Below, piece after piece: positions 36,674 to 45,043 of a stretch of 64,000 nt of DNA. The stretch is taken from positions 5,390,501 to 5,454,500 of the forward strand of contig NZ_CP092183.1 of assembly GCF_023499255.1 (NCBI RefSeq). The letters are read 5' to 3'. The stretch is from Couchioplanes caeruleus. Its GTDB lineage: Bacteria; Actinomycetota; Actinomycetes; Mycobacteriales; Micromonosporaceae. Every line of letters starts with the position of its first letter. Within the stretch, counting starts at the first letter, position 1. A program made the translations under genes and the position numbers. The notes beneath the pieces are model-generated. The model saw only the letters and a list, made by a program, of their open reading frames with translations, was not told where the DNA came from and did not search any database.

Positions 36674-37669
36674 ATGACTCGTATCGCGATCAACGGATTC
36701 GGCCGCATCGGACGCAACGTCCTGCGTGCCCTGCTCGACCGGGACAGCAAGCTGGAGGTCGTCGCGGTCAACGATCTCACCGAGCCCGTCGCCCTGGCGC
36801 GGCTGCTCGCGTACGACACGACGGCCGGGCGGCTGGGGCGTCCGGTGACGGCCGACGGTGACGCCCTCGTCGTGGACGGCCGCCGCATCACGGTGCTCGC
36901 CGAGCGTGACCCGGCCCGGCTGCCGTGGGCGCAGCTCGGCGTCGACGTCGTCCTGGAGGCCACCGGCCGTTTCACATCCGCCAAGGCCGCCCGCGCCCAC
37001 CTGGACGCGGGCGCCCGCAAGGTCCTCGTCGGAGCCCCGTCCGACGGCGCCGACGTCACCCTCGCGTACGGCATCAACACCGACGCGTACGACCCCGGCC
37101 GGCACACGATCGTCTCGAACGCCTCGTGCACGACGAACGCGCTGGCCCCGCTGGCCGCGGTGCTCGACCAGCTCGCCGGCATCGAGCACGGCTTCATGAC
37201 GACGGTGCACGCGTACACGCAGGAACAGAATTTGCAGGACGGCCCGCACCGCGACCCCCGCCGCGCCCGCGCGGCTGCGGTCAACATCGTGCCGACCACG
37301 ACGGGCGCCGCCAAGGCCATCGGCCTGGTCCTGCCCAAGCTCGACGGCAAACTGTCGGGCGACTCGATCCGCGTCCCGGTCCCGGTCGGCTCCCTCGTCG
37401 AACTCAACACCACCGTCTCCCGCGACGTGACCCTCGACGAGATCCTGACGGCGTACCGGGTGGCGGCGCAGGGCCCGCTCGCCGGCATCCTCGAATACTC
37501 CGACGACCCGCTGGTGTCCTCGGACATCACCGGCAACCCGGCATCGGCCATCTTCGACTCGGCCCTCACCCGGGCCGACGGCCGCCACGTCAAGGTGGTC
37601 GCCTGGTACGACAACGAGTGGGGCTTCTCCAACCGGGTGATCGACACGCTCGAGCTCCTCGCAGCCTGA
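36674..37669 (+). CDS. gap: glyceraldehyde-3-phosphate dehydrogenase
   Basis: A 331-residue type I GAPDH, cytoplasmic, converting glyceraldehyde-3-phosphate, phosphate and NAD+ to 1,3-bisphosphoglycerate. NAD fold INGFGRIGRNVLRAL; the acidic residue in VAVNDL indicates NAD rather than NADP preference. Catalytic Cys152 lies in SNASCTTN, with His and substrate contacts in VHAYTQEQNLQDGPH and VVAWYDNEWGFSNRV. The gene stands alone, outside a gap-pgk-tpi cluster, so it may be a second isozyme. A perfect palindromic terminator follows. Confidence 0.95.
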   Translation: MTRIAINGFGRIGRNVLRALLDRDSKLEVVAVNDLTEPVALARLLAYDTTAGRLGRPVTADGDALVVDGRRITVLAERDPARLPWAQLGVDVVLEATGRFTSAKAARAHLDAGARKVLVGAPSDGADVTLAYGINTDAYDPGRHTIVSNASCTTNALAPLAAVLDQLAGIEHGFMTTVHAYTQEQNLQDGPHRDPRRARAAAVNIVPTTTGAAKAIGLVLPKLDGKLSGDSIRVPVPVGSLVELNTTVSRDVTLDEILTAYRVAAQGPLAGILEYSDDPLVSSDITGNPASAIFDSALTRADGRHVKVVAWYDNEWGFSNRVIDTLELLAA

Positions 37670-37734
37670 CGCCCGACGAGCAACGGGCAGCCGGCCCGGC
37701 GACGGCACCCTGGCGCACCCGGCAAGCCGCAACG

Positions 37735-37762
37735 GGGGCGGGAGCGGATCCGCTCCCGCCCC
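37735..37762 (+). terminator. perfect palindromic terminator after gap
   Basis: A 28-base perfect inverted repeat, GGGGCGGGAGCGG fused to its complement across a central AT, begins 65 bases after the gap stop. It could work in both directions. No U-tract. Confidence 0.7.
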
Positions 37763-37857
37763 GGCAGGGAGAAACCGCTGCATCTATGCCGAGCGGCCGC
37801 ATCAAAACCCGCTTCGACCGCAAGGCCGCTGCCCACGTTCACCTGCCATGCCACGCG

Positions 37858-38365
37858 ATAGCGCCAACGCAACGCGAGGCTGCACAACAAGACGAGAGGC
37901 GCAGAGCGCGACGCAAAGCCCCACAGCGCGACGCGAAACCCAACAGCACGACGCAAGGCGCAGAGCGCGACGCGACGCGACGCACCACAACGCGACGCAC
38001 AACGCGACGCGACCACAACGCGACGCGACGCGACGCACAACGTGAAGCGCAGAGCCTGACGCGAAACCGCACAGCGCGACGCGGAGCCCAACAGCACCAC
38101 GCAAGGCGCAGACCGCCACAACGCGACGCGCAGCCAAGCACCACGCGACGCCAAGCACAACGCGACGCCAAGCACAACGCGACGCCAAGCACAACGCGAC
38201 GCGAAGCCAAGCGCCACGCGAGGCTGACGCGAAACCGCACAACACGACGCAGGCGCGGAGCGCGACGCGTGCCCCGCAGCTCGAGGTGAAGCGCATGGCT
38301 TGTCGCGAAGCGGCACAGCATGGCGAAGCCGTGGAGCCGATGCGGCACAGAGCGGCGCGATCCGC
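37858..38365. repeat. degenerate CGCGACGC-rich repeat region
   Basis: About 500 bases of short direct repeats around CACAACGCGACGC. The cleanest stretch is near 38137-38210, with four successive 17-base units AGCACAACGCGACGCCA (the first with one change). The strand is strongly purine/A-biased (A and G on plus), unlike its neighbours. Long open frames cross it on both strands but encode only repetitive Arg/Ala/Thr or Cys/Leu/Arg strings. I treat it as non-coding. Confidence 0.75.
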
Positions 38366-38377
38366 ACAGCGTGGCGA

Positions 38378-38935
38378 TTACTGGAGGAGCGCCGCGCCGA
38401 AGGAGACGGAGAAGCGTTTGCACCAGATGCTGATGCTTCGGTAGTTGTCCAGCTTCACGTCGGCCGGCACCGGGTAGACCTGGTTGCCGCGGTTTCCCTT
38501 GAGGCGGCCGAGCTCGACGTGGCGGCCGTCGTCGAAGACGCTCCAGGCGTCGGGGCCGGTGATCGCCTGCTGGTCGGTCAGCCAGACTCTCAGGTCCGGC
38601 CCGTCCGACGTGTCGAGGCCGACGAGCTCGAGCTGGTGGGTGCCGTCGCCGTTGCGGACGAGGCGGGCGGCGCCCGTGGTGTCGTGTTCGTGGCTGACGA
38701 AGGTTCCCTTGCGCACCACGACCGGTCCGGCAGGGGGTGCCGCGGCGGACGAGCCCGAGGGTGACGACGCCGCCGGGGCCGGCGTCGGCGCATCGGCGGT
38801 GGAGAGCTGGTCGGCCACGGTGGTGTCGGTGACGAGCCGCCACGGCTGGAACCAGAACAGGCCGGCCACGGCGCCGGCGCCGAGCACGGCGATCACCAGC
38901 CAGGTCGTGGGTCTGTGGAGAAGTCGTCGGATCAC
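38378..38935 (-). CDS. DM13-domain protein, membrane-anchored
   Basis: A 185-residue protein from ATG 38935. A single N-terminal helix (TWLVIAVLGAGAVAGLFWF) anchors it, followed by an Ala/Pro/Ser-rich linker. A DM13 domain then runs to the end: GTFVSHEHDTTGAARLV, VGLDTSDGPDLRVWLTDQ, HVELGRLKGNRGNQVYPVP and SISIWCKRFSVSFGAA. The conserved Cys in IWCKRF is present. DM13 domains are suggested to bind a cofactor in electron transfer, but that is prediction. It ends directly against the repeat region. Confidence 0.88.
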   Translation of the reverse strand: MIRRLLHRPTTWLVIAVLGAGAVAGLFWFQPWRLVTDTTVADQLSTADAPTPAPAASSPSGSSAAAPPAGPVVVRKGTFVSHEHDTTGAARLVRNGDGTHQLELVGLDTSDGPDLRVWLTDQQAITGPDAWSVFDDGRHVELGRLKGNRGNQVYPVPADVKLDNYRSISIWCKRFSVSFGAALLQ

Positions 38936-39003
38936 GTGAACGAGTCAACCGGGCGGGGCCTCACGACGGAAGAGATCAACTCCTTACCGACCTCATACGG
39001 TTT

Positions 39004-39170
39004 CCGGCACGAAGCCGCGCCGGCACGAAAGCCCGCCGGCACGAAAGGCCGCCGGCACGAAAGGCCGCCGGCACGAAAGGCCGCCGGCACGAAAGCCCAC
39101 CCGGCACGAAAGACCGCCGGCACAAAGCCCACCCGGCACGAAAGGCCTCCGGCACAAGGCCGCGCCGGCA
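39004..39170. repeat. 16-base tandem repeat, about ten copies
   Basis: Unit GCCGGCACGAAAGGCC, with several perfect copies in a row near 39029-39100 and variants (ACCCGGCACGAAAG, CTCCGGCACAAGG) on both sides. It lies in the 283-base divergent gap between the DM13 and VOC genes, so it would fall within or upstream of both promoters. There are no spacers between units, so it is not a CRISPR array. The open frame across it encodes only a repeat string. Confidence 0.85.
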
Positions 39171-39218
39171 GAACGAGCGGACTCAGCCGCACACCGATCG
39201 GGGTGCTAGACAGAGGAC

Positions 39219-39593
39219 ATGACCAGCCGCATAGCCACGATCGCCATCGACGCCCTGGACCCCCGCCGGGTCGCCGACTTCTGGATCGCCGTGCTCGGGT
39301 GGACGGTCCTCGACGAGAGCGACGGCATCGTCACCATCGGCCCGGCCGATTCCGCCTGGCCCACCATCGACGTCGTGCCCGTTCCGGAGCGCAAGACCGT
39401 GAAGAACCGCCTCCACCTCGACCTGCGCGCGGACGGCACCACGGCCGCCCAGGAGGTCGACCGGCTCCTCGCCCTGGGCGCCACCCACGCCGATGTCGGT
39501 CAGGATCCGGACTCGACGTGGGTGGTGCTCGCCGACCCCGAGGGCAACGAGTTCTGCGTGCTCTCCCGCACGGTTCAGGACGTGGGCATCTAG
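39219..39593 (+). CDS. VOC-family (glyoxalase-like) protein
   Basis: A 124-residue protein with the vicinal-oxygen-chelate fold in glyoxalase-like form. IATIAIDALDPRRVADFWIAVLGW opens it; NRLHLDLRA and DPEGNEFCVLSR supply the usual metal-side His and Glu positions. Members include lyases, dioxygenases and resistance proteins; no substrate can be assigned. The ATG follows CAGAGGAC. It is convergent with the next gene, 34 bases away. Confidence 0.85.
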   Translation: MTSRIATIAIDALDPRRVADFWIAVLGWTVLDESDGIVTIGPADSAWPTIDVVPVPERKTVKNRLHLDLRADGTTAAQEVDRLLALGATHADVGQDPDSTWVVLADPEGNEFCVLSRTVQDVGI

Positions 39594-39627
39594 AAGCCGG
39601 CACCGCCCCGGACAACCCGCCCCGACG

Positions 39628-40428
39628 TCACCGCCGATCGCGAGCGATCAGCACCGGACACTCGGCATGGTGCAGCAGGTGCAACCGGATCGGGCCCAGA
39701 CGCAGCCCCTCGAAGTCCTGGTGGCTGCCCGCGCCGACGACGAGCAGGCCGGCTTCGCGTGACTTCTCCACCAGGACGGCGCCCGGCTCCCCGGACGCCA
39801 CATGGCAGACGACCGGAACCTCGGGGTACTTGCCCCGCCACGGCGCCAATTGGTCGAGCACGCGATCCGGTCCGGTCTGCGCGGTCACGGCCAGCAGCGT
39901 CGCGGGCCGGCGCAGGTTCGCTTCCTCGAACGCCGTACCCATGGTCGTCGACGCTCCGGGCGACTCGGTGACGCCGACGACGACCGTACGGCGGTCGCTG
40001 CTCCAGCCCGGGCGCACCACGGCGACCGAGGAGGGTGCGTACGCGGCCAGCTGAGTGGTCACCGGGCTGAGCAGCGGTCCGGGGCTCCCCCGGCCGCGGC
40101 CGCCGACGACGAGCAGGTCCGCGTCGGTGGCCGCCTCGAGGAGCACCGGCACCGGGTCGCCGACGATGGCGGCGCCCCTGACGGGTACGCCCTCAGCGCT
40201 CGACCGCGCCTCGTTCACGGCGGCGTCGAGGATCTCCCTGACGTGCGCGCCGGTGGTGCGGACGAGTTCGCCGCGGGACGCGAAGCTGCGGCCCGGGATC
40301 CGCCACTGGTACGCGACCACGACGTCCAGCCCGACCCCGCGCAGTTGCGCCTCGGCCGCCGCCCAGCGGACGGCGGCCGTGCTGGTGGCGGATCCGTTGG
40401 CCCCGACGACGATTCCCGGTGCTGTCAT
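39628..40428 (-). CDS. universal stress protein, tandem Usp domains
   Basis: A 266-residue cytoplasmic protein with two Usp folds. Domain 1 (about 1-140) has GIVVGANGSATSTAAV at its start and VVGGRGRGSPGPLLSPVTTQLAAYAPSSVAVV, close to the ATP-binding G-2x-G-9x-G pattern. Domain 2 (about 145-266) has TVVVGVTESPGAS and LLVVGAGSHQDF and is less conserved. Such proteins respond to hypoxia and dormancy in actinobacteria. It is the last of three minus-strand genes, 21 bases after the 47-residue gene. Confidence 0.88.
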   Translation of the reverse strand: MTAPGIVVGANGSATSTAAVRWAAAEAQLRGVGLDVVVAYQWRIPGRSFASRGELVRTTGAHVREILDAAVNEARSSAEGVPVRGAAIVGDPVPVLLEAATDADLLVVGGRGRGSPGPLLSPVTTQLAAYAPSSVAVVRPGWSSDRRTVVVGVTESPGASTTMGTAFEEANLRRPATLLAVTAQTGPDRVLDQLAPWRGKYPEVPVVCHVASGEPGAVLVEKSREAGLLVVGAGSHQDFEGLRLGPIRLHLLHHAECPVLIARDRR

Positions 40429-40449
40429 GGCAACTCCTTCGGCTGACGT

Positions 40450-40593
40450 CTACCAGTTGGCGGGCGGGTCGCTGGCGGGAAAGGAGTCCCGGCCCCAGAC
40501 GTCCACGATGTCGGGGTCGTCGGGTTTGGTGGCGCCGGGCGCCGGGCGCGGAAGCGGGACCTTGTCGGCGACCGGCCGTACGGTGGTGGTCAT
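40450..40593 (-). CDS. 47-residue small protein between two Usp genes
   Basis: ATG 40593 to TAG 40450 encodes 47 residues beginning MTTTVRPVADKVPLPRPAPG and ending DIVDVWGRDSFPASDPPANW. Its ATG overlaps the upstream Usp stop (ATGA), which supports real translation. The DSFPASDPP-W ending recurs in short actinobacterial proteins as I remember. There is no membrane span. The function is unknown, but its position suggests a link to the stress proteins. Confidence 0.75.
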   Translation of the reverse strand: MTTTVRPVADKVPLPRPAPGATKPDDPDIVDVWGRDSFPASDPPANW

Positions 40594-41444
40594 CGTTCCT
40601 GCTCCTTCGATTCCGGGCCGGCGCTGTTGACGGGCACCACTGTGACCGGTCGGTCGGCGTGTTCGATGAGGGCGCGGGACGTCGAGCCGGCGATCAGGCC
40701 GCGGAAGCCGCCGCGGCCGCGCGAGCCGACGACGATCATCGCGGCGCCCAGGCGGTCCGCGGCGTCGATCAGGGCGGTCGCCGTCGTGTCACCCTCGGCG
40801 GCCTCGTGGCGGTACTTGACGTCGCTGTAGCGCCGGCTGAGCGCTTCGGCCTGCCCGTCGACGACGCCCGGCTCGATGCCCGTACGCGACCCCTCGTGCG
40901 TGACGATCACCAGCTCGGCGTCGTGGCGGCGGGCGTCCGCGAAGGCGGCCTCGGCGGCGGTGAGCGCGTGTGCCGAGCCGTCCATACCGACCACGATCAC
41001 GGCGTCGTCGTGCCGTTCGGCGTCGCGTACGACGGTGACCGGGGAGGCGGCGTGAGCGGCGACCTGCGTGGCCGTCGAACCGGCGAGCAGGCCGGCGAAG
41101 CCACCGATGCCGCGATGGCCGACCACCAGCAGCGCGGCGTCGCGCGAGTAGGCGGTCAGGATCGCGCCGGGTGACCCGTCGACCAGCCGGGTCGTCACGG
41201 TGAGGTCCGGCCATTCCTGCCGTACGTCGTGGGCCGTGCGGGCGAGCAGGTCCAGCAGCGCGGCTCGTGGCCCGCGCAGGATCTCGTCGTACGGCGGATA
41301 CATCGGCGGCGGGACGATGACCCATCCGAACGCGTACACGATGCTCAGCTCGGTTCCTCGCAGCGCGGCCTCCCGCGCCCCGTGCCGCACGGCGGCCTCC
41401 GATGCCGCCGAACCGTCGAAGCCGACAACCACGGGCGCGCTCAT
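40590..41444 (-). CDS. universal stress protein, tandem Usp domains
   Basis: A 284-residue protein from ATG 41444, with AGGAGG six bases upstream, which decides this start over the GTG just before it. Domain 1 starts VVVGFDGSAASEAAV and ends VVGHRGIGGFAGLLAGSTATQVAAHA. Domain 2 starts VIVVGMDGSAHALTAAEAAF and ends VVGSRGRGGFRGLIAGSTSRALIEHADRPVTVV. Both carry an intact G-2x-G-9x-G(S/T) ATP-binding motif. It is the first gene of a small operon with the 47-residue protein and a second Usp. Confidence 0.93.
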   Translation of the reverse strand: MSAPVVVGFDGSAASEAAVRHGAREAALRGTELSIVYAFGWVIVPPPMYPPYDEILRGPRAALLDLLARTAHDVRQEWPDLTVTTRLVDGSPGAILTAYSRDAALLVVGHRGIGGFAGLLAGSTATQVAAHAASPVTVVRDAERHDDAVIVVGMDGSAHALTAAEAAFADARRHDAELVIVTHEGSRTGIEPGVVDGQAEALSRRYSDVKYRHEAAEGDTTATALIDAADRLGAAMIVVGSRGRGGFRGLIAGSTSRALIEHADRPVTVVPVNSAGPESKEQER

Positions 41445-41583
41445 CACATACCTCCTTCTACGACTACCGGAGACTCAAGTCTTGCCGGTGGCCGGAAATC
41501 CGGACATCCGTCCGACCAGTCAACGTCGTCGCCCGTGGTTGCCGGTCACCGGCAATGAGGCGGATATCCTGGACGGACCGGCG

Positions 41584-42354
41584 TCAGCCGGTGAGCAGCC
41601 GGCGCAGGCCGGTGAGGGTGGCCATCGGCGGGTCGGCCGGCATGGTCACCGACAGGCCGGTCAGCGCGGCCAGCCGGGCGGCGACCCCGGGCGCCGCCGC
41701 GCCACCGCCCGTGATGATCAGCCGGCGGACGCCGGCGCCGGGCCGGAGGGCGGAACCGGGGCCGCTGAGCCGGCGCACGGAGTCGGCGATCGGCAGGATC
41801 CGGTCGACGGGGTCGTCGTGCTCGACGCGCTCGGCCGCGGCCACGCTGCGGTCGCGGATCCGGGCCACCTCGGTACGCCCGGATCCGATGTCCACGACGA
41901 TCAGATCGTCGCCTCCCGGGTCGGGGCGGCAGGCCAGCGCCGCCGCCAGGGGTTCCTCCACCGCGACCACCCGTCCGCCGAGCGCCCGGCGGACCGCGGC
42001 GACCAGGACGTTGCGCTGCCGCAGGGTCGCGGTCGCGGGCACGCCGACGAGCAGGGGGAACGCCTCGTCCGGCGGCAGGCCGAGGTCGGCGGCGAGCAGC
42101 CGGAGCAGATGGACGCAGGCGAAGAAGTCGCGTACGACGCCGTCGCGCACGGGCCAGGTCCGGGCAGCCCCGGGCCGGGCGGTCAGCGCCGCCCGGCCCG
42201 CGACGTGCCGGCCGCTGCCCGGCCGGCAGAGGACGGCGGGTTCGGCGAGCACCTCGCCGGTCGCCGCGGTCCACAGCCGGACGGTGGAAGTACCCAGATC
42301 AAGGGCGAGTCGATGGCGTACGCCGGGGCGGGCGTACGCGCCGGCGGTCAGCAT
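41584..42354 (-). CDS. shortened MreB/Mbl-like actin-family protein
   Basis: About 256 residues from ATG 42354, preceded by GAGGGGG at good spacing. Phosphate-1 loop LDLGTSTVRLW, phosphate-2 loop VVDIGSGRTEVA and adenosine motif ITGGGAAAPGV define the actin/Hsp70 fold. It is about 80 residues shorter than MreB. The central region after the second loop is compressed, as in Streptomyces Mbl (SCO6166), which lacks subdomain IIB. It probably does not form normal MreB filaments. It sits alone between the Usp genes and a permease. Confidence 0.8.
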   Translation of the reverse strand: MLTAGAYARPGVRHRLALDLGTSTVRLWTAATGEVLAEPAVLCRPGSGRHVAGRAALTARPGAARTWPVRDGVVRDFFACVHLLRLLAADLGLPPDEAFPLLVGVPATATLRQRNVLVAAVRRALGGRVVAVEEPLAAALACRPDPGGDDLIVVDIGSGRTEVARIRDRSVAAAERVEHDDPVDRILPIADSVRRLSGPGSALRPGAGVRRLIITGGGAAAPGVAARLAALTGLSVTMPADPPMATLTGLRRLLTG

Positions 42355-42482
42355 GCCCGTCGCCCCCTCGTGACGGACCGGAGCGCGGCGGGCGTGCGGG
42401 AGCACGGTGGATGAACGAAGGTCGGCATGGTTCTCCCAGGCCAAGGGGCAGCGTCACGGCGGACGCTGCGCAGCGGGCGGCT

Positions 42483-42701
42483 TCAGATGGTCGTCGCCCG
42501 CGCCGGCGGGGCCCGGTCCGCCGACCACGCGGGAACGCAGCCGGGGATCGCCCGGCGGGTCAGCCGGAAGACGATGCACAGTCCTGCGTCGCGTGCGGTG
42601 GCCAGGGCGGCCATCAGGACGGCCCACAGGACCAGCGCCGGCAGCGCGAAGCGCGAGCCGGCGCCGCCGAAGCCGCGCCCGTCATGCATGCCGGCCACCA
42701 T
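42483..42701 (-). CDS. possible small membrane protein
   Basis: A 72-residue open frame, possibly starting at the ATG four codons in (MHDGRGFGGAG). One strongly hydrophobic helix, FALPALVLWAVLMAALATA, is followed by a basic stretch. It falls in the 413-base gap between the MreB-like gene and the permease. No clear ribosome-binding site or family supports it, so it may be chance. Confidence 0.25.
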   Translation of the reverse strand: MVAGMHDGRGFGGAGSRFALPALVLWAVLMAALATARDAGLCIVFRLTRRAIPGCVPAWSADRAPPARATTI

Positions 42702-42767
42702 AGCTGCTATCCGTGGTCGCGGCTACGACGCAGCGTGCACGCCGGCGGCCGGAAGGCGGCGGCGCGG

Positions 42768-44189
42768 TCAGGACCGGTCACGGTTCAGAAGGGAATGACG
42801 CCGGCCGTACGTGGCGTAGACCACCGCTCCCAGCACGAACCACACCACGAACCGGATCCACGTCACCGGCGACAGGAACGTGATCAGCCAGATCGAGAAG
42901 ATCACGCCCAGCGCCGGCACCACCGGCATGCCCGGCAGCCGGAACGTCCGGGGCAGCTCCGGGCGCCGGTAGCGCAGCACGATCACCGCCACGCAGACCA
43001 CGATGAACGCGAGCAGGATGCCGATGTTCGTCAGTTCCGCCGCCTCGCGGATGGGCAGGAAGCCCGCGATGACCCCCGAGGCCACGCCGACGATCCAGGT
43101 CACGCGGGAGGGTACGCGGCGCACCGGGTGGAGACGGGCGAACCAGGAGGGCAGCAGGCCGTCGCGGCTCATGGCGTACCAGACGCGGGTGACGCCGAGC
43201 ATGAACGTGAACATCACGGTGAGGATGCCGATGATGGCGCCGACCGCGATGACGTCGGCGAGGCCGGAGAGGCCGACCGAGGCGAACGCCGAGGAGAAGC
43301 CGCTGGTGGGGTTGATGTCCCGGTAGTTCTGCATGCCGGTCAGCACGAGGGTGGCGAGCACGTACAGGACCATGGAGACCGCCAGCGAGTAGACGATGGC
43401 CCGGGGCAGGTGGCGGCTGGCGTCGCGGGATTCCTCGGCCGCGGTGCTCATGGCGTCGTAGCCGAAGACCGCGAAGAACACCGTGGCGGCGCCGGTGATC
43501 GCGCCGCTGACACCGAAGGGGAAGAACGGCCGGTAGTTGGCCGTCTTGACGTGGAAGAAGCCGACCACGACGACGAGCAGGACCACCGCGATCTTGATGC
43601 CCACCACGGCCGTCTCGGCGCGCGCGGCCGCGCGGATCCCCCGGTTCAGCAGGTACGCGATGAGCAGGCACAGCAGCACGGCGAACAGGTCCACCACGTG
43701 GCCGTCGCCGGTCCCGGGCGCACCGAGCATCCAGTTCGGCAGGTCGACGCCGATCTCCGACATGAGGAACCCGAAGTAGCCGGAGATGCCGATCGCCACG
43801 ACCGCGACGATGGCCGTGTACTCGAGAAGCAGGTCCCAGCCGATGAACCAGCCGACGACCTCGCCCAGCACGACGTAGCCGTACGTGTAGGCGGATCCGG
43901 CCTTGGGGATCATGCCGGCGAACTCGGCGTAGGACAGGGCCGCGGCGGCGCTGGCGACGCCGGCGATGAGGAACGAGATGAGCACGGCCGGGCCGGCCGT
44001 CTCGTGGGCGACCGCCCCGGCGAGGGCGAAGATGCCGGCGCCGATGATGCCGCCGATGCCGATGGCGGTGAGCTGCCAGAGTCCGAGCGAGCGGGTGAGG
44101 CCGCTCTCGCTCTCGTCGGCGATGTCCTCGACGGGCTTGCGGCGGAACAGACCCGATCCGCGGCCGAAGCGTTCCGGTGTCGTTGTCAT
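42768..44189 (-). CDS. APC-family amino acid permease
   Basis: A 473-residue inner-membrane transporter with about 12 helices. The first helix motif GIGGIIGAGIFALAG is the substrate-binding break of APC transporters. FFAVFGYDAMSTAAEESRDASRHLP in the middle is typical of the cationic amino acid transporter (CAT/YfnA) subgroup. The ATG at 44189 is well placed. It probably imports amino acids with protons. It is monocistronic, with no enzyme beside it to suggest a specific substrate. Confidence 0.9.
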   Translation of the reverse strand: MTTTPERFGRGSGLFRRKPVEDIADESESGLTRSLGLWQLTAIGIGGIIGAGIFALAGAVAHETAGPAVLISFLIAGVASAAAALSYAEFAGMIPKAGSAYTYGYVVLGEVVGWFIGWDLLLEYTAIVAVVAIGISGYFGFLMSEIGVDLPNWMLGAPGTGDGHVVDLFAVLLCLLIAYLLNRGIRAAARAETAVVGIKIAVVLLVVVVGFFHVKTANYRPFFPFGVSGAITGAATVFFAVFGYDAMSTAAEESRDASRHLPRAIVYSLAVSMVLYVLATLVLTGMQNYRDINPTSGFSSAFASVGLSGLADVIAVGAIIGILTVMFTFMLGVTRVWYAMSRDGLLPSWFARLHPVRRVPSRVTWIVGVASGVIAGFLPIREAAELTNIGILLAFIVVCVAVIVLRYRRPELPRTFRLPGMPVVPALGVIFSIWLITFLSPVTWIRFVVWFVLGAVVYATYGRRHSLLNRDRS

Positions 44190-44239
44190 GTCAACGGCCT
44201 ACCATGCCGAGGGCATCGCCGCATCCACAAGCGTGGATA

Positions 44240-45043
44240 TCAGGCGACGTGGGCGCGGTACCGGGTGATCGTCTCGGCGAGGATGTCGCGTCCCGGGCGG
44301 CCCCACAGCTCCTCGTTGAAGACCTCCACCTCGACCGGTCCGGTGTAGCCCGCGGCGTCCACGGCCTCGCGGAAGCGGCGCAGCTCGACGCAGCCGGTGC
44401 CGGGCAGGCCGCGGCCGAGCAGCACCCCGGCGGGCAGCGGGGTGAGCCAGTCGGCGGCCTGGAAACAGGCGATGCGGCGTTCGCGGCCTGCCCGCTCGAT
44501 CTGCGCCCAGACGCCGTCGTCCCACCACAGGTGGTACGTGTCCACGACGACACCCACGGCTTCCGGCGGGTACGCAGCGGCCAGGTCGAGCGCCTGCTCG
44601 AGGGTCGACACGACGCACCGGTCGGAGCAGAACATCGGGTGCAGCGGCTCGACGGCGAGCTGGACGCCGCTCGCGAGCGCGTACGGCACCAGCTCCCCCA
44701 GGGCCGCGCCGATGTGCGCGCGGGCGGCGTCGAGGTCCCGGCTGCCCGCGGGCAGGCCACCGGAGACGAGGACGAGCACGGGCGCGCCCAGCGTCGCGGC
44801 CTCGTCGATGGCGCGCCTGTTGTCGTCGAACCAGCCCGGTTGCTGGAAGAAGCCTCCGCGGCACAGCGAGGTGACGGCGAGCCCGGAGTCGCGCATGAGG
44901 CCGGCCGCGCGCTGCACCCCGTACGCGTGGACGTCTTCCCGCCAGAGCCCGACGGCGGTGACGCCCTCCGCGACGCAGCCGGCCGCCAGGTCCGGCAGCG
45001 GCCATCCCTTGGCGGTCGCCTGGTTGAACGAGAAACGCTTCAC
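44240..45043 (-). CDS. sugar phosphate isomerase/epimerase (TIM barrel)
   Basis: A 267-residue xylose-isomerase-like TIM barrel from GTG 45043, overlapping the previous gene's stop (GTGA). Barrel strands with metal ligands are visible: LAVEPLHPMFCSDR, VGVVVDTYHLWWDD, the His in CFQAADWL and the terminal VEVEVFNEELWG. Relatives isomerise, epimerise or dehydrate sugars, inosose or hydroxypyruvate. It is the third gene of an operon with Gfo/Idh/MocA and DUF993 proteins, so it likely acts on the keto-sugar made there. Confidence 0.85.
   Translation of the reverse strand: MKRFSFNQATAKGWPLPDLAAGCVAEGVTAVGLWREDVHAYGVQRAAGLMRDSGLAVTSLCRGGFFQQPGWFDDNRRAIDEAATLGAPVLVLVSGGLPAGSRDLDAARAHIGAALGELVPYALASGVQLAVEPLHPMFCSDRCVVSTLEQALDLAAAYPPEAVGVVVDTYHLWWDDGVWAQIERAGRERRIACFQAADWLTPLPAGVLLGRGLPGTGCVELRRFREAVDAAGYTGPVEVEVFNEELWGRPGRDILAETITRYRAHVA

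Noticed and set aside
36145..38367. 740-residue minus-strand open frame
   Set aside because: It crosses two repeat arrays and runs antisense to gap; the translation is low-complexity and shares no family features.
39004..39170. CRISPR-like look of the 16-base array
   Set aside because: Units abut directly with no unique spacers, units are too short, and there are no cas genes.
38932..39192. 86-residue open frame across the 16-base array
   Set aside because: It only translates the tandem repeat and extends antisense into the promoter gap.
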